Shown: positions 50,449 through 58,997 of the stretch, one piece after another
Layout: each line of letters begins with the position of its first letter
How positions within the stretch are numbered: position 1 is the first letter of the stretch
Assembly (NCBI RefSeq): GCF_004362525.1
Contig: NZ_SNXS01000005.1
Coordinates: 186,001 to 250,000, forward strand
Direction: 5' to 3'
Origin: Roseateles toxinivorans
Lineage (GTDB): Bacteria > Pseudomonadota > Gammaproteobacteria > Burkholderiales > Burkholderiaceae_C
Length of the DNA: 64,000 nt
Notes under the pieces: generated by a model
Databases searched by the model: none
Told to the model about the DNA's origin: nothing
The model's input: only the letters and a program-made list of their open reading frames with translations
Position numbers and translations under genes: made by a program

Positions 50449-53133
50449 ATGCGTGAAGGCACTGCCCCCCTCATCCACCGCGAAGACTATTGCGCGCCCG
50501 TCTACTGGATTCGCACCGTTGATCTGTGCTTCGATCTGGAGCCGGCCAAGACCCTGGTCACCAGCAAGATGCAGATCGAGCGCAACAGCGCCGTCGCCCA
50601 CGGCCCGCTGCGCCTGCATGGCGAGGAGCTGACCCTGCTGCGCGTGTTGATCAACGGCGAGAGCGTGTCCTTCCGGCAGGAGGGCGACGAGCTGGTGATA
50701 GACAACGCGCCCGACGCCGACTTCGCGCTGGAGATACGCAACACCTGCGCGCCCGAGAAGAACACCGCGCTGAGCGGTCTCTACACCTCCGGTGGCGGCT
50801 TCTTCACCCAGTGCGAGGCCGAGGGCTTTCGGCGCATCACCTATTTCCTGGACCGCCCGGATGTGATGGCCGTCTATTCGGTGCTGCTGCGCGCCGACAA
50901 GGCCAGGTACCCGGTGCTGCTGTCCAACGGCAATCTGCTGGAGCAGGGCGCACTGGACAACGGTCGCCATTTCGCCAAATGGCACGACCCCTTCCCCAAG
51001 CCCAGCTATCTGTTCGCGCTGGTGGCCGGCGACCTGGTGGCGCGCGAGCAGCGCATCACCACCCGCTCGGGCAAGGACCATCTGCTGCAGGTCTATGTGC
51101 GCCGCGGCGACCTGGAGAAGACCGAGCATGCGATGAACTCGCTGATCGCCTCCATCGCCTGGGACGAGGCCCGCTTCAAGCTGCCCCTGGACCTGGAGCG
51201 CTTCATGATCGTCGGCGTGTCCGACTTCAATATGGGCGCGATGGAGAACAAGGGCCTGAACATCTTCAACACCTCGGCCCTGCTGGTATCGCCCGCCACC
51301 GCCACCGATGCCGACTTCAACCGCATCGAGGCCATCGTTGCGCACGAGTACTTCCACAACTGGACCGGCAACCGCGTGACCTGCCGCGACTGGTTCCAGC
51401 TGAGCCTGAAGGAAGGCCTGACCGTGTTCCGCGATCAGGAGTTCAGCATGGACATGGCGGCCGCGCCGTCGGCCCGCGCCGTCAAGCGCATCGAGGACGT
51501 GCGCAATCTGCGCGCCATGCAGTTCCCGGAGGACTCGGGCGCGATGGCCCATGCGGTGCGCCCCGACAGCTATGTCGAGATCAACAACTTCTACACCCCG
51601 ACGATTTACGAGAAGGGTGCTGAAGTGGTGCGCATGTACCAGACCCTGGTCGGCCGCGAGGGCTTCGAGAAGGGCATGACGCTGTACTTCGAGCGCCATG
51701 ACGGCCAGGCGGTGACCTGTGACGATTTCGCGGCGGCGATCAACGATGCCAACCCGGGCAGCGAGCTCTCCACCCGCCTGGACGCCTTCAAGCGCTGGTA
51801 CTCGCAGGCCGGCACGCCGCGCGTGCAGGCCCGTGGCCGCTTCGATGCCTCCGCCCGCACCTGGACCCTGGATCTGGCCCAGGCCAATCCGCCCACACCG
51901 GGGCAGGACGACAAGCTGTCCCAGGTGATCCCTGTCCGCATGGGCCTGCTGAGCCACGCCGGTGCCGCCCTGCCGCTGCAGCTGCAGGGCGAAGACGCGG
52001 CAGCCGGCACCGAACGCGTGCTGGTGCTGGACAAGGCCGAGCAGAGCTTCACCTTCGTCGGTCTCGACGAAGCGCCGGTGGCCTCGCTGCTGCGCCAGTT
52101 CTCGGCCCCGGTGGTGCTGGACGACGGCCTGACCGACGCCGAGCTGCTGGTGCTGCTCAAGTTTGATACCGACGCCTTCAACCGCTGGGAGGCCAGCCAG
52201 CGCCTGGCGCTGAACCGCCTGCTGCCCGTGGTGCGCTCGGGTGAAGAACTGACCCTCGACACCGCCTATATCGATGGCATGCGCGCCGTGCTGCGCAGCG
52301 ATCAGCTCGACTCCGCCTTCAAGGCGCTGGCGCTGACCCTGCCCAGCGAGGGCTACATCGCCGAGCAGCTGGACGTGATCGACCCGCAGCGCATCCATGC
52401 CGCCGTGGGCACCATGCAGCTGCAGCTGGCACGGGCGCTGCGCGACGACTGGCAGGCCGCTTTCGAGGCCAATCAGGTGGCGGGAGGCTATTCCGCCGAC
52501 CCGGTCTCCTCCGGCAAGCGTGCGCTGGCCAATCTGGCCCTGCAGATGCTGGTGCTGGATGCGGTGCAGACCGGCAACGACATCTGGCCCGGCCGCGCCT
52601 ATCAGCGCTTCAAGGACGCCGGCAATATGACCGAGCGCATGGGCGCGCTGACGGCCCTGGTGTTCGCCCGCGCCGGCCTGGCCCAGCCGGCGCTGGAACG
52701 CTTCCACGCGCTGTTCAAGCATGAACCGCTGGTGATAGACAAGTGGTTCGCGCTGCAGGGCCGTGCGCCCGAGCTCGACGGCCAGGTCTTTGCCCGCGTC
52801 AAGCAGCTGATGCAGCACCCGGACTTCTCGCTGAAGAACCCGAACCGCGCGCGCAGCCTGATCTTCTCGCTGTGCCTGTTCAACCCGGCCGCCTTCCACC
52901 GCACGGACGCCGCCGGCTATGTGTTCTGGGCCGACCGCGTGCTCGAACTGGACGCCATCAACCCGCAGGTCGCCGGCCGTCTGGCCCGCGTGATGGACCG
53001 CTGGACCAAGCTGGCCGAGCCCTATCGCAGCGCGGCCCACGAAGCCCTGGCCCGGGTGGCGGCCAAGCCGGATCTGTCCAGCGACGTGCGCGAGGTCATC
53101 GATCGCGCCCTGAATGTGGAGCATGCAGCATGA
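50449..53133 (+). CDS. pepN: Aminopeptidase N (M1 family)
   Basis: An 894-residue zinc metallopeptidase that removes N-terminal residues from peptides. The zinc site is HEYFHN..E ([12 protein letters not shown], then the Glu in LKEGLTVF), with the exopeptidase motif [10 protein letters not shown]. Length is close to E. coli PepN (870). The start was chosen at [13 protein letters not shown]; earlier codons overlap prfB in another frame. The stop overlaps the fbp start (ATGA), so the genes are translationally coupled. Confidence 0.96.
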   Translation: MREGTAPLIHREDYCAPVYWIRTVDLCFDLEPAKTLVTSKMQIERNSAVAHGPLRLHGEELTLLRVLINGESVSFRQEGDELVIDNAPDADFALEIRNTCAPEKNTALSGLYTSGGGFFTQCEAEGFRRITYFLDRPDVMAVYSVLLRADKARYPVLLSNGNLLEQGALDNGRHFAKWHDPFPKPSYLFALVAGDLVAREQRITTRSGKDHLLQVYVRRGDLEKTEHAMNSLIASIAWDEARFKLPLDLERFMIVGVSDFNMGAMENKGLNIFNTSALLVSPATATDADFNRIEAIVAHEYFHNWTGNRVTCRDWFQLSLKEGLTVFRDQEFSMDMAAAPSARAVKRIEDVRNLRAMQFPEDSGAMAHAVRPDSYVEINNFYTPTIYEKGAEVVRMYQTLVGREGFEKGMTLYFERHDGQAVTCDDFAAAINDANPGSELSTRLDAFKRWYSQAGTPRVQARGRFDASARTWTLDLAQANPPTPGQDDKLSQVIPVRMGLLSHAGAALPLQLQGEDAAAGTERVLVLDKAEQSFTFVGLDEAPVASLLRQFSAPVVLDDGLTDAELLVLLKFDTDAFNRWEASQRLALNRLLPVVRSGEELTLDTAYIDGMRAVLRSDQLDSAFKALALTLPSEGYIAEQLDVIDPQRIHAAVGTMQLQLARALRDDWQAAFEANQVAGGYSADPVSSGKRALANLALQMLVLDAVQTGNDIWPGRAYQRFKDAGNMTERMGALTALVFARAGLAQPALERFHALFKHEPLVIDKWFALQGRAPELDGQVFARVKQLMQHPDFSLKNPNRARSLIFSLCLFNPAAFHRTDAAGYVFWADRVLELDAINPQVAGRLARVMDRWTKLAEPYRSAAHEALARVAAKPDLSSDVREVIDRALNVEHAA

Positions 53134-54164
53134 GTGTCGGTAGCAAACGGGTCAGCCTGACCCAGTATCTGGTCGAGCAGCAGCGCAACCATGGCCTGAT
53201 CCCCTCACAGCTGCGCCTCCTGATCGAGGTCGTGGCCCGCGCCTGCAAGAGCATTGCCATCAGCGTCAACAAGGGCGCCCTGGGCGAGGTGCTGGGCACC
53301 GCCGGCAGCGAGAACGTGCAGGGCGAAATCCAGAAGAAGCTGGACATCATCGCCAACGAGGTACTGATCGAGGCCAATGAATGGGGCGGCCACCTAGCGG
53401 CCATGGCCTCGGAGGAGATGGAAGGCATCTATGTCGTACCCAACCGCTTCCCACAGGGCGAGTACCTGCTGATGTTCGACCCGCTCGATGGTTCGTCGAA
53501 CATCGATGTGAACGTCAGCATCGGCACGATCTTCTCGGTGCTGAAGAAGCCCGGGGACAGCAAGGGCGTCAGCGAAGACGACTTCCTCCAGCCGGGCACG
53601 GCCCAGGCCGCCGCCGGCTACTGCGTCTATGGCCCGCAGACCACCCTGGTGCTGACCGTGGGCGCCGGCGTGGCCATGTTCACGCTGGACCGCGAGCAAG
53701 GTTCCTGGGTGCTGACGGCCGACGAGGTGCAGGTGCCCGCCGACACCAAGGAGTTCGCGATCAATATGAGCAATATGCGGCACTGGGCGCCGCCGATGAA
53801 GCGCTATATCGACGAATGCCTGGCCGGCAAGACCGGGGTGCGGGGCAAGGACTTCAATATGCGCTGGATCGCCAGCATGGTGGCCGATGTGCACCGCATC
53901 CTCACACGGGGCGGCGTCTTCATGTACCCCTGGGACCAGCGCGAGCCCGAGAAGGCCGGCAAGCTGCGCCTGATGTACGAAGCCAATCCGATGGCCTTCC
54001 TGATCGAGCAGGCCGGCGGCGCCGCCACCAACGGCCAGACCCGCATCATGGAGCTGCAACCGACCAAGCTGCACGAGCGCGTGGCCGTGATGCTGGGCTC
54101 CAAGCACGAGGTCGAGCGCATCACCGCCTACCACCTGGAAGCCGGCGCCGAAAAGACGCTATAA
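53130..54164 (+). CDS. fbp: Class I fructose-1,6-bisphosphatase
   Basis: A 344-residue enzyme of gluconeogenesis that hydrolyses fructose-1,6-bisphosphate. Metal-binding text [17 protein letters not shown] and the preceding EEM are intact, and the C-terminal [14 protein letters not shown] is conserved. Translation starts within the pepN stop. The TAA stop (54162-54164) lies inside a TATAAT hexamer that is probably the promoter of the following tRNA gene. In combination with PEP/acetate uptake it points to growth on organic acids. Confidence 0.96.
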   Translation: MSVGSKRVSLTQYLVEQQRNHGLIPSQLRLLIEVVARACKSIAISVNKGALGEVLGTAGSENVQGEIQKKLDIIANEVLIEANEWGGHLAAMASEEMEGIYVVPNRFPQGEYLLMFDPLDGSSNIDVNVSIGTIFSVLKKPGDSKGVSEDDFLQPGTAQAAAGYCVYGPQTTLVLTVGAGVAMFTLDREQGSWVLTADEVQVPADTKEFAINMSNMRHWAPPMKRYIDECLAGKTGVRGKDFNMRWIASMVADVHRILTRGGVFMYPWDQREPEKAGKLRLMYEANPMAFLIEQAGGAATNGQTRIMELQPTKLHERVAVMLGSKHEVERITAYHLEAGAEKTL

Positions 54165-54165
54165 T
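54160..54165 (+). promoter_or_regulatory. TATAAT -10 box of tRNA-Thr
   Basis: A perfect TATAAT lies 14 bp before the tRNA. It overlaps the fbp stop codon and is followed by a GC-rich stretch (GCGGGC) like stringently controlled discriminators. No strong -35 was found at ideal spacing. Confidence 0.55.
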
Positions 54166-54179
54166 TGCGGGCTTAGCGT

Positions 54180-54255
54180 GCCGGTGTAGCTCAGTTGGTA
54201 GAGCAGCTCATTCGTAATGAGAAGGTCGAGGGTTCGACTCCTTTCTCCGGCACCA
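54180..54255 (+). tRNA. tRNA-Thr (anticodon CGT)
   Basis: The 76-base sequence folds as a cloverleaf. The GCCGGTG acceptor pairs with CTCCGGC apart from one U-U, the D arm and TAGCTCAG are standard, anticodon CGT lies in the loop TTCGTAA, the TTCGACT T-loop is present and CCA is encoded. It reads ACG threonine codons. It lies directly after fbp and is followed by an intrinsic terminator. Confidence 0.97.
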
Positions 54256-54266
54256 TCAAACACCTG

Positions 54267-54297
54267 GCCCAGCCTCAAGCGCTGGGCTTTGTTGTTT
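54267..54297 (+). terminator. Intrinsic terminator after tRNA-Thr
   Basis: GCCCAGC (54267-54273) pairs with GCTGGGC (54281-54287), with a 7-base loop, followed by TTTGTTGTTT. It is typical of the end of a tRNA transcript. Confidence 0.8.
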
Positions 54298-54484
54298 CTG
54301 CCTCCTGATTCACGGGTTTCGGCCCCGCTCCGGCGCCCCTAATTGCTGCGCCGCAATTGAGGGATTACCCGCAAATCACCCCCCGTGCTCGATGATAGGC
54401 TGTTGAACTTAGTCTTGGCGCTTCATCCCTTGCGGGCCTCGGGCGCTCTGTTCCTTCCGGCTTCAACGGTTCAAGGAGATACAG

Positions 54485-55609
54485 ATGAGGACAAGTGCTC
54501 AACAGGCCGGCAGGCCGACGCTACGCTCCCGGTTCCAGGCGGCCCTGCGCGTGCTGCTGCCCACCCTGGCCCTGCTGGGCCTGGGCGCCGAGGCGACGGC
54601 CAACACGCTGACCCAGAACGTTTCCTGGACCATAGACCGGGCCGGCACCTCGACCAAGTACCGCATCGTGGCCTATGGCGACTCGATCTACGCCGGCTAC
54701 AACGGTTCGGTCTTCAATGCCGCCAAGTACGCCGCCCCCACGGTGGACGCGGAGTACCTGTCGGCGAAGTGGAACGCCGACATCGAGAGCGTGCGTCGCG
54801 CCAAGTCCGGGGCGGTGGCCTCCGACATCTACAACAACAAGATCGTGGCCGAGAAGTCCTATATGCAGGCCGCCTCGACCCGCGTGGTCACCTTCGAGAT
54901 GTGCGGCAACGACGGCCTGCAGGCCCGCTCGGCCTTCAAGAGCCAGACCGGCACCTGCAACTACGCCGGCATGGACACCGCCGTCAGCAATTGCAAGGCC
55001 TATGTCGCGGCGGCCATGGACTTCATCAATGCCAACGCCTATGCGGGCACCAAGCTCAAGGTGATCTCCAACCTGCACTATCCGGGCTACGCGGCCGACA
55101 ATGTGCAGAGCTCGTGCAAGGACGCGACCACCGGCGCGACGGTGAACCTGCAGACCCTGTTCCTGCCCAAGCTCGCGACGATGAACTACTGGATGTGCGA
55201 GCACGCGCGGCTCAAGGGCTTCCAGTGCGCGGACAGCTTTGCCCAGTACATGGGCGCCGACTACGACAGCAATGGCGACGGGTTGATCGACTCCGACGCG
55301 CTGCGCTACGTTGCCGGCGAAAGCGAGGCCAGCTACCTGACCCGGCTCACCTCGACCTTGAGATCGACGCTGCGCGATGCCAACACGCACTTCGTGTCGG
55401 CCAGTGCCAGCTACGACTACATCCAGTCTGACAACACGCACCCGACCTACACCGGCGGCACCGTCAATGCCGGGCTGTTCGGCGGCACCACCGGCTCCGG
55501 AGCACCGCGCTACCCGACGATCACGGGCGGCAAGAACCCGATCTGGAACCAGTACGGCCATGAGCGCATGGGCTGGGCGGTGTCGACGTCCAACCCGGCG
55601 ACGCCCTGA
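54485..55609 (+). CDS. Secreted SGNH-like hydrolase with EF-hand-like loop
   Basis: A 374-residue protein with a long signal peptide (about 1-39, ending ATA-NT). The SGNH/GDSL pattern is visible: Ser67 in VAYGDSIY, Asn in MCGNDG (about 141-143), and a D..H pair, DNTH (316-319). Family members are secreted esterases or lipases. DSNGDGLIDSDA (261-272) fits an EF-hand calcium loop (D.N.DG.ID.D). Eight or so cysteines suggest disulphides. A GGAGAT precedes the ATG. It opens the block running to the caspase gene. Confidence 0.82.
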   Translation: MRTSAQQAGRPTLRSRFQAALRVLLPTLALLGLGAEATANTLTQNVSWTIDRAGTSTKYRIVAYGDSIYAGYNGSVFNAAKYAAPTVDAEYLSAKWNADIESVRRAKSGAVASDIYNNKIVAEKSYMQAASTRVVTFEMCGNDGLQARSAFKSQTGTCNYAGMDTAVSNCKAYVAAAMDFINANAYAGTKLKVISNLHYPGYAADNVQSSCKDATTGATVNLQTLFLPKLATMNYWMCEHARLKGFQCADSFAQYMGADYDSNGDGLIDSDALRYVAGESEASYLTRLTSTLRSTLRDANTHFVSASASYDYIQSDNTHPTYTGGTVNAGLFGGTTGSGAPRYPTITGGKNPIWNQYGHERMGWAVSTSNPATP

Positions 55610-55629
55610 GTCGCGGCGGGGCATGTCCG

Positions 55630-56334
55630 ATGGGCAAGCCTCGTCGATCCGACCGGACCGCTCCCGATCCGGCCGACGAACCGTTGACCTGGGGTCCGTC
55701 GCTGGGCCTGCTTGCGGTTGCCCTGGCTCTGGTCGCCGGCGGCCTGGTCTGGTGGTGGCAATCCGCGGCACCATCTGCGCACGTCAACTCCGCCACCATA
55801 TCGATCGCTGCCAGCGGCCCATCGGGCCCCACCGCAGCGATTGCGCGGAGCGGCGCGGAGTCCGCCCAAGCGATGCGTCCGGCAGCCACGGCGCTCGGCC
55901 CGGCGCCCGCAGCACCGCTGCGCATACCGCGCCTGCGAGACCCTGCCGGCGACCAGACGCCTGACCTGGCCGACTATGTCAACGAAGGCGAGCGACCGAC
56001 GATGGCCGAAGTGATTACCCGGCTGCATCAGGCCGGCGTCCATACCGGCCTCGGCGCCTTCTCGCCGCCGGGCACGCGCCCGCCGCTGATCGGCCTGGCG
56101 GTGCCCGAGGACTTCCCGCTGCCCCCAGGCTATGTGCGCCACTACCAGGCCACCGACGATGGCCAGCGCATCGAGCCCATCCTGATGTTCGCGCCGGACC
56201 ACCAGCTGTTCGACGCGGCGCGCCAGCCGATCGCGATGCCCAAGGACCGCGTGGTACCACCGGAACTCGCGCCCCAGGGTCTGCCGATCCGCCGCATCGT
56301 GGTCCCGGCCCCGGTAGAGAGCCCCGGGAGCTGA
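55630..56334 (+). CDS. Single-pass membrane protein, hypothetical
   Basis: A 234-residue protein. A charged cytoplasmic start leads into one TM helix (about residues 25-46). A Ser/Ala/Pro-rich periplasmic region (about 50-105) follows, then a folded C-terminal part with PPLIGLAVPEDFPLPPGYVRHY and FAPDHQLFDAARQPIAMP. I recognise no family. It lies 20 bp after the SGNH gene and overlaps or abuts the Lnt-like gene, so the three are probably one operon. Confidence 0.7.
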   Translation: MGKPRRSDRTAPDPADEPLTWGPSLGLLAVALALVAGGLVWWWQSAAPSAHVNSATISIAASGPSGPTAAIARSGAESAQAMRPAATALGPAPAAPLRIPRLRDPAGDQTPDLADYVNEGERPTMAEVITRLHQAGVHTGLGAFSPPGTRPPLIGLAVPEDFPLPPGYVRHYQATDDGQRIEPILMFAPDHQLFDAARQPIAMPKDRVVPPELAPQGLPIRRIVVPAPVESPGS

Positions 56335-56369
56335 GCATCACCGCACTACTGTCCCGGCCGATCTCCCAT

Positions 56370-58820
56370 TTGATCGGCAGCAGATGGGCCGGCGTGCTTG
56401 CCAGCGCGCTGCTGTGCTGGCTCTACGCCCGCGGCGGCGCCGGCTGGCTGCTCGGCTTCGTGGCCCTGGTGCCCTGGTTGCGCAGCTTGGCCATGGAGCG
56501 GTCGCTCGCGACCGGCCTGCTCAGTGGCTGGGCGATGTCGGTCGCCTACACGGCCGCCGTGTTCGCCTGGTTCGGCAGCGCCATCGGCAGCTACACGCAG
56601 ATTGGCGGAGCCGCAGGCCTGGCACTGATGTTGATGGCCGCGCCCCTGTTTCAGCCTCAGTTCCTCGCCTTCGCGCTGGTGCGCTACGTCGTTGATCGCC
56701 ACCACGGCAGCGCCGTGCGCGCACTGGCAGGTGCCGCAGCCTGGGTGGCGACCGAGTGGCTGGTGCCCCGCCTGCTCGGCGACACGCTCGGCTACGGTCT
56801 GTATCCGTCGCAGCTGTTGCGCCAGGCCGCCGACATCGGCGGTGCGACCGGCCTCACGGTCCTGCTGCTGCTGGCCAACGAATGCATCACGGTGGCCATC
56901 GAGCGCCGCCGGAACGGTGCGCGCGCCGTGGCCCTGCCGCTGGCGATGGCTGCGGGCCTGCCGCTGCTGCTGGCCGGCTACGGCTTCCATGCGCTGTCCC
57001 AGTTGCCGGCAGAGCCGACGGCAGCCGGCAAACCACTGCGCATGGGGCTGGTGCAATCAAACCTCGCCGACTACGAGCGCCGGCGCCGCGAACAGGGCGC
57101 AGCCGCCGTGGTGCGCGAGGTGCTGGACACGCACTTTGCGATGTCCTACGACGCCGTCGAGCGGCAGCGCGCCGACGCAGTGCTGTGGTCGGAGACGGTC
57201 TACCCCACAACCTTCGGCCAGCCCAAGAGCGAGGCCGGCGCCGAATTCGACCGCGAGATCCTGGCCATCGTCAGCGCCGCAGGCGTGCCCTTTGTGTTCG
57301 GCACCTACGATCGCGACGAGGCCGGCGAATACAACGCGGCCGCCTTCGTGACACCTGACACGGGCCTGCTCGGCTTGTACCGCAAGACCCGGCCCTTTCC
57401 GCTGACCGAGTACGTGCCCGCCTGGCTGGACGGCCCGACCCTGCGGCGCTGGTTGCCCTGGGCCGGCTCCTGGCGCCCCGGCACGGGCGCTCGCGTGTTC
57501 CCGCTGCGCCTGGCCGACGGCCGCGAGATTCCGGTGCTGCCGCTGATCTGCCTGGACGACGTCGACGCCGGTCTCGCGATAGACGGTGCCCGCCTGGGCG
57601 CGCAGGCCATCCTGACGATGTCCAACGACTCCTGGTTCACCGACCACCCCCGGGGGGCGGAGCTGCACCAGGCGGTGGCGGCCTTTCGCAGCATCGAGAC
57701 GCGCCTGCCCCAGTTCCGGGTCACCACCAACGGCTACAGCGCCGTCATCGACGCGAGCGGCAGCGTCATCACCGGGGCCCGCATGGGCGAGCGCACGCTG
57801 GTGGTTGGCGCGATGGCGGTGCGGGAGGCGCCGCGCACGCTGATGGTGGCCTGGGGCGACTGGGTGGGGCGGGCGGCGGCGGTGCTGCTCGTGCTGCTGG
57901 CCTCGATGGCCGGGGCGCGCCGCTGGTGGACGCCCGGCGCGGAAGCCGAGGCCGGGCAGACCGACGCTGCCGTCCTGTCCGAGGTCGCCGTGCTGCCCCG
58001 CAGCGCGCGCATCGCGGCCGGCTTGCTGCGGAGCTTCGCGCGGGGCAGCCTGCTGTGTATGGTCGCGGTCATCCTGCTCGGCGACGGCACCCTGCAGTCC
58101 AACACCCTGGCCCAGATCCGCACCGTCGCCGCGCTCTTTCTGATCCCCGAGGCCGCGGCCTGGTGCGTGCTGCGCGCCTTCGCGGCGCGGGTCAGCATCG
58201 AGCCGGGCCGGCTGGTGCTGCAGCGCGGCAGGCGGCGCCTCGAACTGCCGCTGCGCGATATCGCCGCCATCGAGCCCTGGCGCCTGCCCATTCCGGGCCC
58301 CGGCGCATGGCTGCGCCTGGCCTCAGGCCAGCGCTGGCCCCACGGGCTCGCGCTCGGCGATCCACAGGCCCTGGCACGCGCGCTGGCGGCCGACGGTGGC
58401 CTGCGCCCGCAGGAAATACCGCCATCGCGCGCGGCCCTCTACGCCCGGGCACGCCTGGCCATCGGGCACGGCCGTCTGGCCGGACCGCTGGCCAAGTTCG
58501 TGCTGCTCCCCTTCGCGCTGGCGGTGCCGGCGTTCCGGCTGCACCAGCACATTGCCTATGGCAGCAGCTTCGGCGAGTACCACAGCCTGGGGCTGCTGGT
58601 CTTTGCCAAGAGCTTCGCGCTCTGGTGGGCCGCCTGGGCGATAGGCGTGGTGCTGTGTGCCGCGGTGCTGCGCGCGCTGATCGAGGCCGGCACGCTGTGC
58701 GCCGTGTTGCTGAGTCCGGCCCGCGCCATCGAAATCCGGGGCTGGCTTGAGCGGCTGGGGCTCGCTGCGCTCTATCTGGGCTTGCCGGGCTGGCTGCTGC
58801 TACGCGTCGGTGCCGGTTGA
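56370..58820 (+). CDS. Apolipoprotein N-acyltransferase-like protein with C-terminal membrane extension
   Basis: About 816 residues. Six hydrophobic N-terminal helices are followed by a nitrilase-fold periplasmic domain (about 225-495). Its putative triad is Glu275 in LWSETVYP, Lys339 in YRKTRPF and Cys394 in PLICLDD. This spacing is close to E. coli Lnt (E267, K335, C387). After the usual Lnt end there are a further 300 or so residues with several hydrophobic segments and a soluble stretch of unknown fold. Lnt adds the third acyl chain to lipoproteins, so this could acylate a special protein. A TTG start is given; a CTG at 56331 would extend it. Confidence 0.75.
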   Translation: MIGSRWAGVLASALLCWLYARGGAGWLLGFVALVPWLRSLAMERSLATGLLSGWAMSVAYTAAVFAWFGSAIGSYTQIGGAAGLALMLMAAPLFQPQFLAFALVRYVVDRHHGSAVRALAGAAAWVATEWLVPRLLGDTLGYGLYPSQLLRQAADIGGATGLTVLLLLANECITVAIERRRNGARAVALPLAMAAGLPLLLAGYGFHALSQLPAEPTAAGKPLRMGLVQSNLADYERRRREQGAAAVVREVLDTHFAMSYDAVERQRADAVLWSETVYPTTFGQPKSEAGAEFDREILAIVSAAGVPFVFGTYDRDEAGEYNAAAFVTPDTGLLGLYRKTRPFPLTEYVPAWLDGPTLRRWLPWAGSWRPGTGARVFPLRLADGREIPVLPLICLDDVDAGLAIDGARLGAQAILTMSNDSWFTDHPRGAELHQAVAAFRSIETRLPQFRVTTNGYSAVIDASGSVITGARMGERTLVVGAMAVREAPRTLMVAWGDWVGRAAAVLLVLLASMAGARRWWTPGAEAEAGQTDAAVLSEVAVLPRSARIAAGLLRSFARGSLLCMVAVILLGDGTLQSNTLAQIRTVAALFLIPEAAAWCVLRAFAARVSIEPGRLVLQRGRRRLELPLRDIAAIEPWRLPIPGPGAWLRLASGQRWPHGLALGDPQALARALAADGGLRPQEIPPSRAALYARARLAIGHGRLAGPLAKFVLLPFALAVPAFRLHQHIAYGSSFGEYHSLGLLVFAKSFALWWAAWAIGVVLCAAVLRALIEAGTLCAVLLSPARAIEIRGWLERLGLAALYLGLPGWLLLRVGAG

Positions 58821-58968
58821 TACGGTGCGGCTCAGGCGCCTTCGTCGACAGGTCACTGCTCCTACTCAAGCCCCCGGCCATGACCTGACCCCCTAGTTTG
58901 AGCGGAAATCCTCTTTGTTGACGACGATCAAGGCTGACCGCGAGCCAATTCAGGCGTACAGTATTTTT

Positions 58969-58983
58969 AGATTTTCCAAATCT
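58969..58983 (+). promoter_or_regulatory. Short inverted repeat just before the caspase gene start
   Basis: AGATTT-TCC-AAATCT (58969-58983) ends 5 bp before the GGAGGG ribosome site at 58988-58993. It lies in an AT-rich spot in otherwise GC-rich DNA. It could be an operator or a 5'-UTR hairpin controlling translation. Confidence 0.35.
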
Positions 58984-58997
58984 CCTCGGAGGGCGCG

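Noticed and set aside
54485-55609. Dockerin domain in the SGNH protein
   Set aside because: Only one calcium loop is present and it lies inside the hydrolase; dockerins have two tandem loops.
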